Assembly (NCBI GenBank): GCA_006503475.1
Contig: RSEH01000086.1
Span: 62,001-126,000 of the forward strand
Source of the DNA: Stentor roeselii
Taxonomy: Eukaryota; Ciliophora; Heterotrichea; Heterotrichida; Stentoridae
DNA length: 64,000 bases
Direction: 5' to 3'
Shown: one piece after another, positions 61,001 through 64,000 of the stretch
How positions within the stretch are numbered: position 1 is the stretch's first letter
Layout: the number at the start of each line of letters is the position of its first letter
Notes under the pieces: generated by a model
Told to the model about the DNA's origin: nothing
Seen by the model: only the letters and a program-made list of their open reading frames with translations
The model's database searches: none
Position numbers and translations under genes: made by a program

Positions 61001-64000
61001 ATAGAGCATCAATCCAGAAAAATTCTAAGAACCGAGGAAAGATCAACAGTAAAACAAGCAAAAAACGAGTTCAGAGAGCAAAGATCAGAAACAAAACATC
61101 TAATAAAAGAAGATAAATCTACATCTCGATTCGAAAGAGCCTCAAGAAAACTTACTTCATCATCTTTAATCAAGATGAATGAGTTTGAAACTTCTCAGCA
61201 TTTATCAGGAGACTCTTTAAATGACCTTGAAAATAATTCAAGATTTTCTTTAAATCTAGAAGATCAAAACATTGAGAATTTTTGGAACTATGCAAAAGGA
61301 ATGGAAAATAAAACAGTCTTTGAAATGGAGAATGAAGAGAAAATAATGAATAATTATATTGATCTTGAGATGAATGTGAACCTTAATGAAGGTGAGTTAA
61401 TGTATTTAGAAGAAATTGGAATCAAGAGGTTTTTGAGAAATGCTTTTAGCATATGCTCGACTGAAGAGTTTTCTTTAGAGTCTCAGGATAAGTTTAGTAG
61501 ATTTATCAATGATGAGGAAAGTAGCCAGATGTTGAATGAACTGGACTTAATGAGCATTGATGACATTTTCAGAGAAAAATATCTTAACAAACAAACAAAA
61601 AAATGCAATAAATCTATCCAAGACTTAGAAAAAGAAGAAAAAAATAGAGGAATCCTCCAGAGGGAAGAAAATCTCATCAAATTAAATAACCTTAAATCAC
61701 TGGAACTCGAGGAAAACATAACAAGAACTTTACTTGCAGATGAGAGAATTCTTCAAGAAAAATGCCTAAAAGACTTCGAACAAGAGTCAAACCTTCAAAG
61801 CATCCATTCCTCATCCGAGTTTTCCCTTCGCCAAACTTCATTTTCATCTCTCCAATCCGAAGACGACTATTTCCATTCCCATTTAAAAACCCAGCTAAAA
61901 CAAGAAAACAACAACAAAAAATCTCTTCTAATCGAAGATCAAACACTAAAATGTTTCCTAATCGACGAAAAGAAAAACGCGAGCAAGTCTCAGATCTCAA
62001 TGAAAACAATCGAAAAACTAAAAAATTCTTCTAATTCCAACGAAAACAAACTAAAAGAAAAAACATTCAAAAACCTCGAAATCGAATTTTCCCTTCAAAA
62101 AATCCAAGAAAAATCAGAAAAATCTCTAAACTCAAAAACCTCAAAAATCATCGAAAAATCTGAATTTGACTTAAAAAAATTTTTATCTCAAGAGCACTCA
62201 CTTCAATCAAAAAACATAAAAACTCTTGAATTCGAAGACTTGATATCAAAAAACAGAGTCAATCTTCAACTTGAACTCACAGATATCGTCACCCACGACC
62301 TTGAAAAAGAAGAACTTCTTCTAAAAAAACTAGCAAAAGACGAAATCTCTTCACAAATAATCGCAATTGAAAAACTTGAAGATGAGGAAAAAAATTCCAG
62401 AAAATATTTGAAGGACCAAGGATACAAGGAGAAGTTCGAAAGATATATCATGGAAAAGGAAATGAAAAAAACTATGAAGTGCTTCAGAATCCAATCTGGA
62501 GTTCTCGAATCACAATTGCAAAAAATAGCAGAGCAAGAAAAATTAACAAAGTCATTCCTCGCTGCTCAAAAAGCTCAAATATCCGACGACTTGACAATTT
62601 TAGAAACAGAAGACGAGTTAAACCTTTTATTCACGAAAAAACAATTAAAGGTGCACAAGGTGCACCTAAAGAAATTCAAGAAAATTTCTTTAAACTTAAA
62701 AGTTTTCTTATCATCTGAAAAATCTTTAAGAAAAGCTGTTAGGGTTGAATTGGAAAGACAGGAAAATTTAACAAAAAGCTTTTTACAGTTAGAAAAAGAA
62801 GCAAGTGCCTTAGAAATCCATCTTCTTGAAGCGGAACTTCAAGAACTTGAAGACTTGCAAGGGACTCTACTAGAGATTCAGAACTACGAACTTGCAAGAA
62901 TGACGAAAGAAGAAAGAACAGGAAAACTTCTTCTAAGAACAGATAAAAATATTTCAGAATCAATGAAAAAGAAGCTGAAATTCGAAGAAGATTACTTAAA
63001 ATCTTTCCTTTCTCAATTAAAATCTCAAGAAAATTCAATTATCAAGTCACTGACAAGACTAGATAAAGATCTGACGATATTCAAAAAGAACCAAAAAAAT
63101 AACCAAAATAATTTTTCTTCTTTTCTCAACAAAGAAGAAACTTTCCTTAAAAAATTCTTAAAATTCCAAGAAGACCAAACCGAGACTCAAATAAAAAACA
63201 TGACAGAACAAGAAAAAATCAGCAAAAAATACCAAAACTTCCTGAAACAACTTGAAGAAGACCAAAAACGTAAGAAAGAAGAAGAAGAAAAATACTTTTC
63301 TTCTCTTCGTAAAGTTGAACTCCAGAAAATCGCTGCTCGACAAAGGCTAACACGTGAAAAAACCATGAGACTTGAAAGACTTAACAGCATTCGACAAGCA
63401 GAACTTGAAAAAAAGGCAGAAGAAGAAGATTTAAATGAGTCTCTTGTTCAAGACTCTCCATTGGAAGTCAATGAAACTGAAGATGTCCTTGCAGCGGAAT
63501 CGAAAATCATTGAAAGTCTTGTTTTGATCTGTGGAAGCTTCTTTTGTAGTCAATGTTATCGAATGTTAAAAAGAAGTTCTTTGTTTTTGAAATGTGATAA
63601 ATGTTGTGCCTCGGCTTTTAATAAACAATTACCGCCTTCTAGCTCGGGAAATCAAAGACCGAAAATACCTCCTGGGTCGGTTTGTGTTGGATGTGAAGCT
63701 ATTATTAAAAGAGGGGAAATTGTTCAGTGTATTTGTTGTTATATTCGACAAGAGTTCTTGAAGGACTTCTCACCGATTACTTGTGGAGGGTGTAATCATA
63801 ATGAAAGTGTCTCTTGGGTTGATACTTATGTTGGGTCTAGGTATGAGATGATCAATTGTGGGTTTTGTCAGAGAAGTGTTAATTATTTGTATGTTGTTGA
63901 AATTTGTACTAGTTGTCATGATCAGGTCTGTCTTCATTGCTTAAGAAAAAACAACTTTTTAGCAATATCCGTGTGCAACGAATGCCACAGTCGACGACAA
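36368..64000 (+). CDS. Giant repeat protein, >9,211 residues, 3' end outside window
   Basis: One frame stays open from the ATG at 36368 to the last base: 27,633 nt, 9,211 codons, no stop and no need for an intron. The start lies 41 bp after NOP56. Order of parts: a globular-looking domain (residues 1 to about 180), a Lys/Arg/Glu helix (about 181-221, e.g. EEKMRRERLEYEERMRRERK), 351 tandem 25-residue repeats (222-8994), a charged linker, and a domain rich in CxxC pairs still continuing at the window edge. The visible part alone is about 1.1 MDa. The repeats are Glu/Lys/Ser/Asn/Phe/Leu-rich with virtually no Pro, and predict one very long helix or coiled coil. I recognise no family by sequence. 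By analogy, the giant spasmin-binding proteins of Spirostomum are the closest concept; a cortical or microtubular filament is another option. Confidence 0.9.
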   Translation, partial: MNLPPLVDPKDLGVENQDKFVKCRVLSGANMFPSLFITSIEQLIIKKCFNFAFEVFFGVMFEISETLQVTSIDSSKLSIAEFTCTMQTQKLSSFRSLQQNPDFYPVINEIGSYFDMSLDHRTLTSIQEIFKTVRVNLILSEDVEEKWDPNNEMFYANLLVLKKDGKYLLMLEVPDFMDEEALLLEEKMRRERLEYEERMRRERKERKKAEKEAKRLAEENLMREEEIRTFAINRFARDLNAECNFYMEKNDSAFKDFMKNQEKVRRIQEQFMRNEEIWMRELIKKEIKREQTEENYLKNEEKVTRFFVHKANKKILKESAAFANEDRLSLKWEKIYQKISHDSKDSLEFEENSKKSFEKSEKNQEKSFENYLQKSEKTLNSFLKSQIKNSSKISRNLKKIEKSLKKFISGEKRVEKKSRKNLRILEAITLNFTEEHEFLLQVALKFLKKGEHQTLSFSRKLKHFSDDQGEICKKNEKLMIRFNKQQSKVEVRTSRRLKALDTYFKDFFSSLNGLCLQVFKALHEEDRASFQFLEDENRFGLLGIEKLSGEDEHQINFKIEENKKIELQIDFLQKEFDLNLKFYKREIKIVGKSQKNLEISDGERKDFEDEEKKLAELENNHLMKNEEELKDFLEFQENFRKNNQNSMKKEKKKILQHVFLVKSLASGITSFLIENEKIVKKFNSGENHLIFNSFEQLESNENFRKKFDFSERCLLERQRESMEEEKIFIEKIVQLVDENNGESLKTLENEENLRNFFDRFQNDLIFSTLSILDQEEKLLNSYQETLRTLENREIRSLFKSDDERKFYLKKEEKNQRNSNHALKKEDIFRLEFSKIELKSLNQFEKNLENEEKIRIKFETNQQHLVKISQNHLHENDQDLKSILSHLEKNLLNLLQNLNIEDSFTISFTLNQVNLESINQSNLSTLEEKASSFLISQQESEVCIQESLISEDQETSNFFSSESRKMRKTLKNLSKEEKNSKKIFKIESNGEKFNSAFLESEDERVKRHEENILEVRSRAIIGLDDQEKDFCQFSNLETTFSFMKNEELDKSESFMKKFCSQVMSICSTEACSLDFEEQRNKKFNLDENSLIHLKTERLEHEDYLIRDYNKKISSRQRKYLKKIEENEKNMKNFLKNQEKNRKNEYRGLRINDSDTLKNLEVISRLENQIFENLEASDLEIFDFNSKKHLIELTQQENLSINERFSCDFNKIQMGLEVLTKEELSKNEKNVKSFLKIQENSRKITEKEMKNNEKLIKNIVKYEKTLKNQIVSALEIADNLLSDFSCKESFVIKNESVILAKEEARSVKFNNSERKLIKSSVKSLGLADIEGYENNRILDEIRNRETRELEREENICLEFCDNQKIKEDLDFRFLADEEKCSKTFLTSQEVLKSSYLNFLSEEHSHLINYFNSQRGLVKSFKADLEVEERIQLTFLKAQKKSQKESISSFFDFELITQKFLKKQLKYSTRVFSKITLEENLTIHINLFELKLRESHIFSLENNENFIENFNKTSKKLQKSLEKIIKKEENLFVEFSELQLMKVKQTIENLLENERELKNFNENQEVCEKCLVKSLKKQDDFSSNFIKKEEKIRKKEIRKFRKNDKEIQTFFKISKTIEKDHLSQLETSEDNIKNHIISELSSQKSSRTSLKTEENSSNLLKSFQQSFSNSLKSSLSTNESLTLQKQSIELKSSASTSSTLSLEDSYLKNFNKNQKNLSTLQSKNLKSEEKQLHVYLSQQTQKQNFSIFSLESEEKFIIYFKKFEENFKQSSFEILEKQEKNSKFFFNKQFEIFKKSGLEMESQDNFMKKFFSEENFFALNNFKSLKEDEKYNNLIQSFEKKLSFKEKSLMDKEESSIQTFSQKQEEFFTKSMNLMEAEENYARNFFCIEKNLVNKGFCLMEEEEYFVQVFVETEESENFLEMEGMEKVDIERKNFALMQKNLSEKTISCLLNEEKNMKEFNFHEKQEKLKTFEKMEEENNFTFNFSLKVSEFLEKIRKNLEDHEKIMENVSVIQSNQEKDTFSHLLSQENQRKQHEKKEKKNEGKCIKKMLLEENFNSQFFGIETIVGKSELDGMRQAHLYRKAFVGIQEQVRIESLASLEENERFSKEFISNELETENKECFSLDDEEESLKHFLKKSVKLEKNCRKILNHEEKINFSIKKFEKGFNHQETQKMFLLEEENLAFFKEELKNESKVQVSLFEEEKLTRHFQIIQTQFVEKNAEDLFRADDDSLEFLKKEILLQDDVCKALSLDENETGKILKKEEKISHGLRKKVMDLEKSQKLFDKLIRKAERQTKRMMAKEDSDKIEKCKIQETLEISSSTQLLLEELSGREIQENSLNLENYTFQDLEKNDFHSVTVYSQEIKLNLLITQKMALEEEFIRNFYKEEAQIEFRDGNLLENAELRMISFEKEQKYFRDIWFERMIKDEIQFSEFIEVEESEHQNEIIKLEQEFKLMKSFEEIERSLRQNNYKFLRAEEKLMKSFESMQKKLVSQEVSRMNTDESTMINFSSSVSSLILHELNSLVKSDESTRKINNDLKLSLEKSLFLLENEETSVKTYTKIINSIEKKTRKMMSNLDGLQSNLHLNQLSKEEKNFNFFEAEDNFSISHKETSLNLELSALRSLESLDEEQTSFNLFQLKLTQINLKNLQKEEKNTRKNIKSQEKSNKNSRHFMRKEEKIMKIFEKNEKELIFANFEKLGEEDIFINEFEKTEQQGNNYEKNRLDLEFEEISSFLKHQNSLIQESMEKLSKEDDLMKRFIEIQLSINEESLKDMAFNDFHANSFFSELILNTERNSELLFVEDQKSSEFWVMVEKRSQQVRHKISKEEKIRVTFDKSERKVNRLNKRNLQTEDLSVLEDLKIKDELLKQSENLLEKEEILTIFIEKELIKLQDQSLKNLEFHDKQSQNFLLFQSSSRESTKKSLRTEEKLLKDYENAEEKLISRNDHFLQKDENYLTSFNKKHLLLVTHLCQKMIESEEFTKRFSVCEKSEQVIQRKNMENEMNEVMQFDRFEKQLNELSLKKLIQENEKMENFYEVEQKIRLLSSGEMANQESSSSSFIIRENSHRSSIITSLKSAEDLLSKFLKINEKKANSQINKLSKEDKLRRAYDKNERKISRENKRLLAVQDKELMETITKHGDLTLLFTNMMEKEENDLNLFKKLSEERQLLSYQEIESNDYQGKDFDSFQNNFIISLNNQMKLQDQFIQQLLKTQKIITFQISDTLNQEEKQINHFLNKEQLIIKQQKENLNENEEDRKIFEEFEVSMKQTSSELLEKEMSLMIDFIEKEKEISEKSFMFLEQEKREMKDYKLCENNRMDDNSLKMAEEELVLSSFIENESELMKKNQRYLENEDQVCLVISKSLNKVYHSISHKLSKEEKNRKKFDKVDRKLGRDSKRHIANEDLKTFERFSEEKGLQLSLQNNLCLEENLMKFFNESLNTFELKTSEKLETCNLEVFELNELIKKVEKVNVEEMNMDEDSRINFIKNEDEIGIIFSDMLEKEDENTNRFVSQQLFQSLEITKTLDFHEQNLKTFINLEIFKNQVEKEFMKSELKLTKNYLQLEKSLIEKSTLSLNHEEDDFQIFIDSLYQKNQELTSKMAEEDSLTRVFFNFERSSIEGNISSIESEDNFLKKFSKSHEKKSNSQINKLSKEDKSRKAFEKYERKIARENKRKLSALDLELLETVKFLQDLTFISSSMMEQEENFSNLFKKLSEERQLLNYQEIESNDYQGKDFDSFQNDFIISLNNQMKLQDQFIQQLLKTQKIITFQISDTLNQEEKQISYFLNKEQLIIKQQKENLNENEEDRKIFEEFEISMKQSSSELLEKEMSSMIDFIEKEKEISEKSFMFLEQEKREMKDYKLCENNRMYDNSLKMAEEELVLSSFIENESDLMKKIQASLESEDKNFSTISKKLNKSTHSISRKLSKEDKVRKSFEKSERKHGRDVKKTLDKEELNTSEIKNKEESLELLCENSLSFIESWMKKHDEKLKELELKTYENLELSNSEVFIINNLRINLEKENRKAIRFEEGENRDFIKCEKQIGMIIEDNLEIEEQKIFKFISDLQSKSLEICHTLQTIENYNQSIIKFEDSSIKAQRKSIKHELESQKNFLSLEKSLIEASHQKLQVEENFLVSFLIMNDQMIQDSFLIMAGEEKFVLKFLESESLSRQEHISSLESEEKILCKISKSHEKKSNSQIYKLSKEDKYRKIFEKNERKSSRENKRKLGSQDLELIESITVLERLTSNYFNLLENEENLSKLFKKLSDERQHDLFQEIESNDFQGKIFHSFQNDLIVDGNKRLSNQDEFIKKYSKTEEILKVDNFRNLLEEEKYNRDIVYQEGKMIKQVEERLNEDEKFGKILEECQFSINHSNSAFLEKEMNFMMNHLQLEKELSKNTILLLNQEQDQIITLNIQLNSKNHENLKTITEEDQLSSIFIENESKLIEIIKISLDNEAQWCSNIDKSLKEVNIFTSHKLSKEEKTRKFYEKSEKKIRKNLKQQIEIEDSKIVEKMRKEDNFEVSCQNHLFLEDASMKKNDGKLKKFELKNHEKLEICDLENFETINFSSEAQNRNIKELGFEEDLNKGFFKNELEINIFACNLLEKEERNIVKFLSGMTLESLEICQKMEKIDTELKNYLYSETFQNNSQNDLLRKEYQLTKKFIKIEDFFAKNLQNSFQIEESFQKTFIENTEKNKANLLFKMAEEESSSFRYTEQEQLENQKTISSLESEDKLTSKVSKTHDKKVNTQTRKLSKQDKIRKLFEKSERKQTRDSKRLLSIEDLDLINILQIQEDLQVSCANFLEVEEKITVSFDEERFDRERFEIEQVKDHDFNSNNFYLEEKELANEMAKKLEIEEFEIRSFIRKENEIGLKSRELLETGDFLMKKFELDEKKIRKEAVLKLDQGETFIGNFECEEDSVNSFQNTNLENELKISLNFLTNEKKLREKTIKFLTVEERKTRSFLKSLHDSQEAIFVQMSILEAELMTYLEQENLIVEQTYYSLKSEENDYLSFERQSKSLSSSISSSLNQENKLKKSFDLIQKSLSESIQKNLETQKFHSLEFYSSQSDLELKSINEMKIQDNLTNDYQLAGLSSEHQNFNSLEQNEAKNSNFSLFENQLKDSIQKNMDLEESLIKNFDEFEKKSGVKNFDFLDNEEKNAKVFIKKNEKLRKKLRSHLKNDEKSVKGLEKNLNSGIFKDLESLESEMELSKSYQKQENILIELNIEKMNEEEKIMKKFEKDEKSFVEDIRKSMDLEEVLNKDVFEKEVGFMRGMRDIIMMEDNLIQMLSKSLENGLLVLGKGLETEEQSRYLFESKENDIKNSSLKSLENNDFSTSKTFSIQESIQASHKKILEKQDSLSSLHENFSKSLQHKTLKNLEFNENKTQEINLIQQEKINQNIEKMIIEEKNVSKVKNFERRFESLCFEFLDDEEKMMKDQKKTENFSRFSVFDEMEKEDFRGKNIENGQKNEKKKENIFLEEEDEKMENFHELEKMVREKNLRYLEEEEKIMEKFLEIEKSCIKEDFFNIKLEDNLMNSFIQVEHKENIEVSSSLLLEDNLIQNLSNLIENVLKTLSNQLLNEEKLTDLFNNLEKNSEKHSQQDLATEDSKLSEIIKNLSKIQKNHLKFLENEEKTSTSNHDFQETLQSSTCEFLTKNDKNSSNLLISIFQITKSTINHLENEENSNKKLLNSQKSNENQVISNLLLQEKYSKDFKIFENFSIQQVLRKMSENEEVKNNFDLIEKGLKEDSLNFLKFEFRLREKFVDEEEITSKGVLKSLESEDVRIRILEYEIQRKISENLENLIDEESKLVEVLTFEDISTRKNRRSLRHEEKSWKKASKSHEKELASHSKHLSKQEKQTKTFEKLEKKSRKSNLKSLSSEDSHLSETKNLSFKLESTCAETLEIQENSSKSFIFKSLTFEQFSSNQLKINEKLSKSFFSNESFQVSLMIKKMTEEEAQAILFSSEENVFRGKISQVIISEEAKTKLFNEREILMNETENLTLLEEESKNQDFYKKESKLTKSLKKIFEEKEEENLEFLKKERKENEKFFNELIQEDLKRKEILNEESFFIDKISKKLIEEESFVNDFYLIESKICESLLKHLEGEETELKKINKKENFQQELVFDKIIQNEVQLQEFKMKEKINLELHLAKMIENEGETREFLQNELVIAECFNCQMNLLEEENKEILMKEEKNYFNVFSQMVGNEAETCEFLESESKLLKSISRKMKESEMENKKFIKNFSIETESLFNKMLEEESHTIEILQNELTFNDFLLKQMKDLENEMKDYVKSENILNCDVYKFMCENEFESKHFFKNESFLQEKNIRKMWEEEAGQQDLLSNKEIEDSCIVSKMEKEESLTKELIKEEENLNVFLIKNIHNEDSKTKKFMKNESKLAESLAKKLDEENKENNEFVQTEHLQCQMLFSSLFNEEASQRDFLRLETEMNESLKCQMLENEDQLKEILDCEVTIRESLLDLLNQQETETKDLIIENLKFNQNTSNQMDEEEILTKVFLENESHSLTAHLNKLSEVETQIKELLHCEASSKTSLVNKMIEEENEERKLETERLLSMKILFEKMNLEEVSTKQFLFNESSISETLGSQMVQNDSLNKKFLENKSFLEESQLEKMMKNDENIKNFLNIQSSLIQKVKNQMTEVETQTKEFQDLKSSLHKKLLKKLNQEKKETKEFLIKELEINEKISKTFKEIEFDLKDFLKKESFLNENLLKNMNQEESSTKYFIEKEGIFVESLINKMFEEEVETKKFLKNLALLENSSGRKMFEEEVNVRELNVNKVLSSESLFEEMNREEELMKDFLRDENFLKENLFLKLGQEELENKDFLENNSIEQSFHCKKMLGEETEINEYVDRESIINKDLCCKMIEEETKTENHLKNQLLLNQKLFSKLIKAETKTQNHLKHEKSIKKHLLSKFNKEELETKELLDDQIKINSFSLFNLQENEAETNEFLKNQSLSQDFLLTTLNQSEVEKIEFLQSELKLNNSVFLEMKELEAETKKLSTSESLSKDLIFNKMIEEEKEIQEFLRLESNFNKSQMALMSEADEYTIGINDALKSVNYFESFNFEKENLRDCEFYLKECERMQLTLHSLDLEESLMKDFLHNQTNSNPSKSLSSEETFSRLFLDYQRETIEKSLQDLIQSETQSSTHSNLTKNIIKSSTDHLSNEEKLRKSFEKTERKLKRSAKRKMASQDLKLLETLNFQEKIQNHLEKFLAFEDQLGMNFQKTQEKIILFTSEILENNEIFIKNFCENENRIEKQSFFELENERKKTEELEKNWKIICFEVSEKMEKLEKIDEKFEETLEKFEEKVKEQMQDCENYSLDYKLIEISKTTEEFELLEKESEKMIKFLEKEKKEMEKEVSGLISEENFSVSIIIIEQNLIQGSINSMLLEEQSKNHFSITQENFIHKTRTILSTQEKLRKSFEKSERKSIRSKKRFLVAEDSENLKHQKNLQLIQSISSKSLNKEQKIMKNFTKSLEILRISSMKDLELNDLQIENFKLLENQIITHSIENLEEEEEKMRNFLINENENVGKNKGLLDHYEVISRKFIENEEKLKEGFVSCLGGNECFVKVFENIENSRVSRELEKIEEQIKEMNFFLEEEKNLIKRNLNFINNEEKYSQILNKFESNSCISIRSFLEKQEDLVHAVNNKNASLLLEIKSNLETEENQQKLFTQKELKLITSITKNLSKQEKNLHSILKTERKKSRHCKRLLISEDSSLSSYENTLKSIELSLTSILEEEENLQRSFIDYCKTSELSHISRLEENSLNLASFISSEDFIIKSSVRGLEFQELFIREFIKEQKIHADHETSEIVFEEKFEKELEKSVKRLHQSARMDLEYQEKSMIKFYEEERGRALKEFDVLERENYGTLEFESIVGQYEGRESERMNSEEAFQQSFKSFEEISTTNEFKSLESEDLKTSNFHLNHLKTSSKTLEKLEKQELSTQAFLETEKSLIQSSLSQAHIEDCQIQTFYKSESIEIKSSCNFLLSEESLTTSSSKSFFQSQKTASKSLFKEEEFTKIFKIHEAEFEESQKKDLEDSENICKTFLDQEVQMCRNFEDYLNLQENIIKKFYVDQGLTCENQMVFLESNENFDREFKVAEGRNCKDSYKMLMKEEQNLIQFYYGEVDGGKEEEFLMEQELNERDEFLKFQERFRGNNMRLLSNEDKYLQDHLINFSSLQSSILENLTLEDKKASELKLNSSKIEHQSRKILRTEERSTVKQAKNEFREQRSETKHLIKEDKSTSRFERASRKLTSSSLIKMNEFETSQHLSGDSLNDLENNSRFSLNLEDQNIENFWNYAKGMENKTVFEMENEEKIMNNYIDLEMNVNLNEGELMYLEEIGIKRFLRNAFSICSTEEFSLESQDKFSRFINDEESSQMLNELDLMSIDDIFREKYLNKQTKKCNKSIQDLEKEEKNRGILQREENLIKLNNLKSLELEENITRTLLADERILQEKCLKDFEQESNLQSIHSSSEFSLRQTSFSSLQSEDDYFHSHLKTQLKQENNNKKSLLIEDQTLKCFLIDEKKNASKSQISMKTIEKLKNSSNSNENKLKEKTFKNLEIEFSLQKIQEKSEKSLNSKTSKIIEKSEFDLKKFLSQEHSLQSKNIKTLEFEDLISKNRVNLQLELTDIVTHDLEKEELLLKKLAKDEISSQIIAIEKLEDEEKNSRKYLKDQGYKEKFERYIMEKEMKKTMKCFRIQSGVLESQLQKIAEQEKLTKSFLAAQKAQISDDLTILETEDELNLLFTKKQLKVHKVHLKKFKKISLNLKVFLSSEKSLRKAVRVELERQENLTKSFLQLEKEASALEIHLLEAELQELEDLQGTLLEIQNYELARMTKEERTGKLLLRTDKNISESMKKKLKFEEDYLKSFLSQLKSQENSIIKSLTRLDKDLTIFKKNQKNNQNNFSSFLNKEETFLKKFLKFQEDQTETQIKNMTEQEKISKKYQNFLKQLEEDQKRKKEEEEKYFSSLRKVELQKIAARQRLTREKTMRLERLNSIRQAELEKKAEEEDLNESLVQDSPLEVNETEDVLAAESKIIESLVLICGSFFCSQCYRMLKRSSLFLKCDKCCASAFNKQLPPSSSGNQRPKIPPGSVCVGCEAIIKRGEIVQCICCYIRQEFLKDFSPITCGGCNHNESVSWVDTYVGSRYEMINCGFCQRSVNYLYVVEICTSCHDQVCLHCLRKNNFLAISVCNECHSRRQ
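45833..46410 (+). repeat. Recent segmental duplicate, copy A
   Basis: This segment is nearly identical to 47483-48060, displaced by exactly 1,650 bp. I count 14 differences in 540 bp (45841-46380 against the copy), about 97% identity and no length change. Flanking repeats at the same offset are much more diverged. Confidence 0.88.
47483..48060 (+). repeat. Recent segmental duplicate, copy B
   Basis: Partner of 45833-46410 at an offset of 22 units. Differences are spread evenly and include both silent and replacement changes. Confidence 0.88.
63350..64000 (+). other. Linker and cysteine-pair-rich C-terminal domain of the giant protein (partial)
   Basis: After the last repeat comes a charged helix (RLERLNSIRQAELEKKAEEE) and a short acidic linker. 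From about 63,530 there are repeated Cys pairs: CGSFFCSQC, CDKCC, CVGC, CICC, CGGC, CGFC, CTSC, CLHC and CNEC. This is typical of an array of zinc ribbons or treble-clef fingers. The domain is cut by the window end, and I cannot assign a family. Confidence 0.75.

Larger units (their letters stand above)
37031..63349 (+). repeat. Array of 351 tandem 75-bp (25-residue) coding repeats
   Basis: Each unit has Leu or Met (rarely Ile, Phe, Val) at position 1, acidic residues at 4 and 5, a hydrophobic tendency at 8, Phe (or Leu/Ile/Tyr) at 11, Leu/Ile/Phe at 12, Glu at 15 and a hydrophobic tendency at 18 and 22. Example starts are MIEEETKTENHL, LENEENLRNFF and MFEEEVETKKFL. Unit starts lie at 37031+75n without drift for 276 units. 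Unit 276 (57656-57724) has 23 residues; then 75 more units run from 57725 in the new register. Individual units share little DNA identity, so this is an old array kept in length rather than a young satellite. 25 residues is seven helical turns (11+7+7), which would place position 1 of every unit on the same face of a helix. Confidence 0.93.

Noticed and set aside
37031-63349. Noncoding minisatellite or satellite DNA
   Set aside because: The 75-bp period is visible mainly at protein level: hydrophobic, acidic and Phe positions are kept while DNA identity between most units is low. There is no stop in 26 kb.
36327-64000. Apparent long gene desert with scattered short ORFs on both strands
   Set aside because: The short ORFs at 37902, 42366, 61762 and 62479 (+) and about 20 on the minus strand lie in other frames of the giant reading frame. 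Their minus-strand Ser/Phe/Leu-rich composition is simply the complement of Glu/Lys/Asn codons.

Overview
This window looks like macronuclear DNA of a heterotrich ciliate, most likely Stentor or a close relative. It is AT-rich, with long mostly intronless genes packed on both strands. The only three introns I can demonstrate are exactly 15 nt long, in a PWWP gene and in NOP56. TAA, TAG and one TGA serve as stops, and no TGA occurs inside any of the long frames. That fits the standard code of Stentor and argues against the UGA=Trp code of Blepharisma.

Layout. Bases 2-2134 hold the 3' part of a WD40/TRP-like channel fusion. A two-finger C2H2 gene (3013-3402, minus) follows. Next come three minus-strand genes: an 1867-residue P4-ATPase-like/guanylate cyclase fusion, a membrane RING-finger protein with acidic repeats, and an IQ-motif protein. 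From 13.6 to 21.9 kb lie a small two-helix membrane protein, an SOS1/NHE-like exchanger preceded by two tandem repeat arrays, a PWWP protein with two introns, a doubtful small ORF and a coiled-coil protein. From 21.9 to 36.3 kb lie a four-domain CaV-type channel (minus), a 1034-residue coiled-coil protein (minus) facing a CH-like protein across 56 bp, a SEL1L/HRD3 homologue, an unknown gene and NOP56.

The outstanding feature is 36368-64000. It is one uninterrupted frame of 9,211 codons that leaves the window still open. Behind an N-terminal domain of about 180 residues and a short charged helix, I count 351 consecutive copies of a 25-residue repeat. All are in perfect register except one 23-residue unit, and that unit contains the only proline I saw in about 8,770 residues. 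Part of the array has an 11-unit (825 bp) and 22-unit (1,650 bp) higher-order period, including a recent duplicate about 97% identical. A cysteine-pair-rich domain follows at the C-terminal side. The array predicts a single helix or coiled coil over a micrometre long. A contractile-cortex backbone comparable to the giant spasmin-binding proteins of Spirostomum is an attractive but unproven hypothesis.

Several genes fit calcium and cGMP excitability of a large ciliate (cyclase, CaV channel, TRP-like channel, exchanger, IQ protein). SEL1L and the RING protein could both act in ER quality control. These links are inferences from family knowledge, not from an operon-like arrangement.
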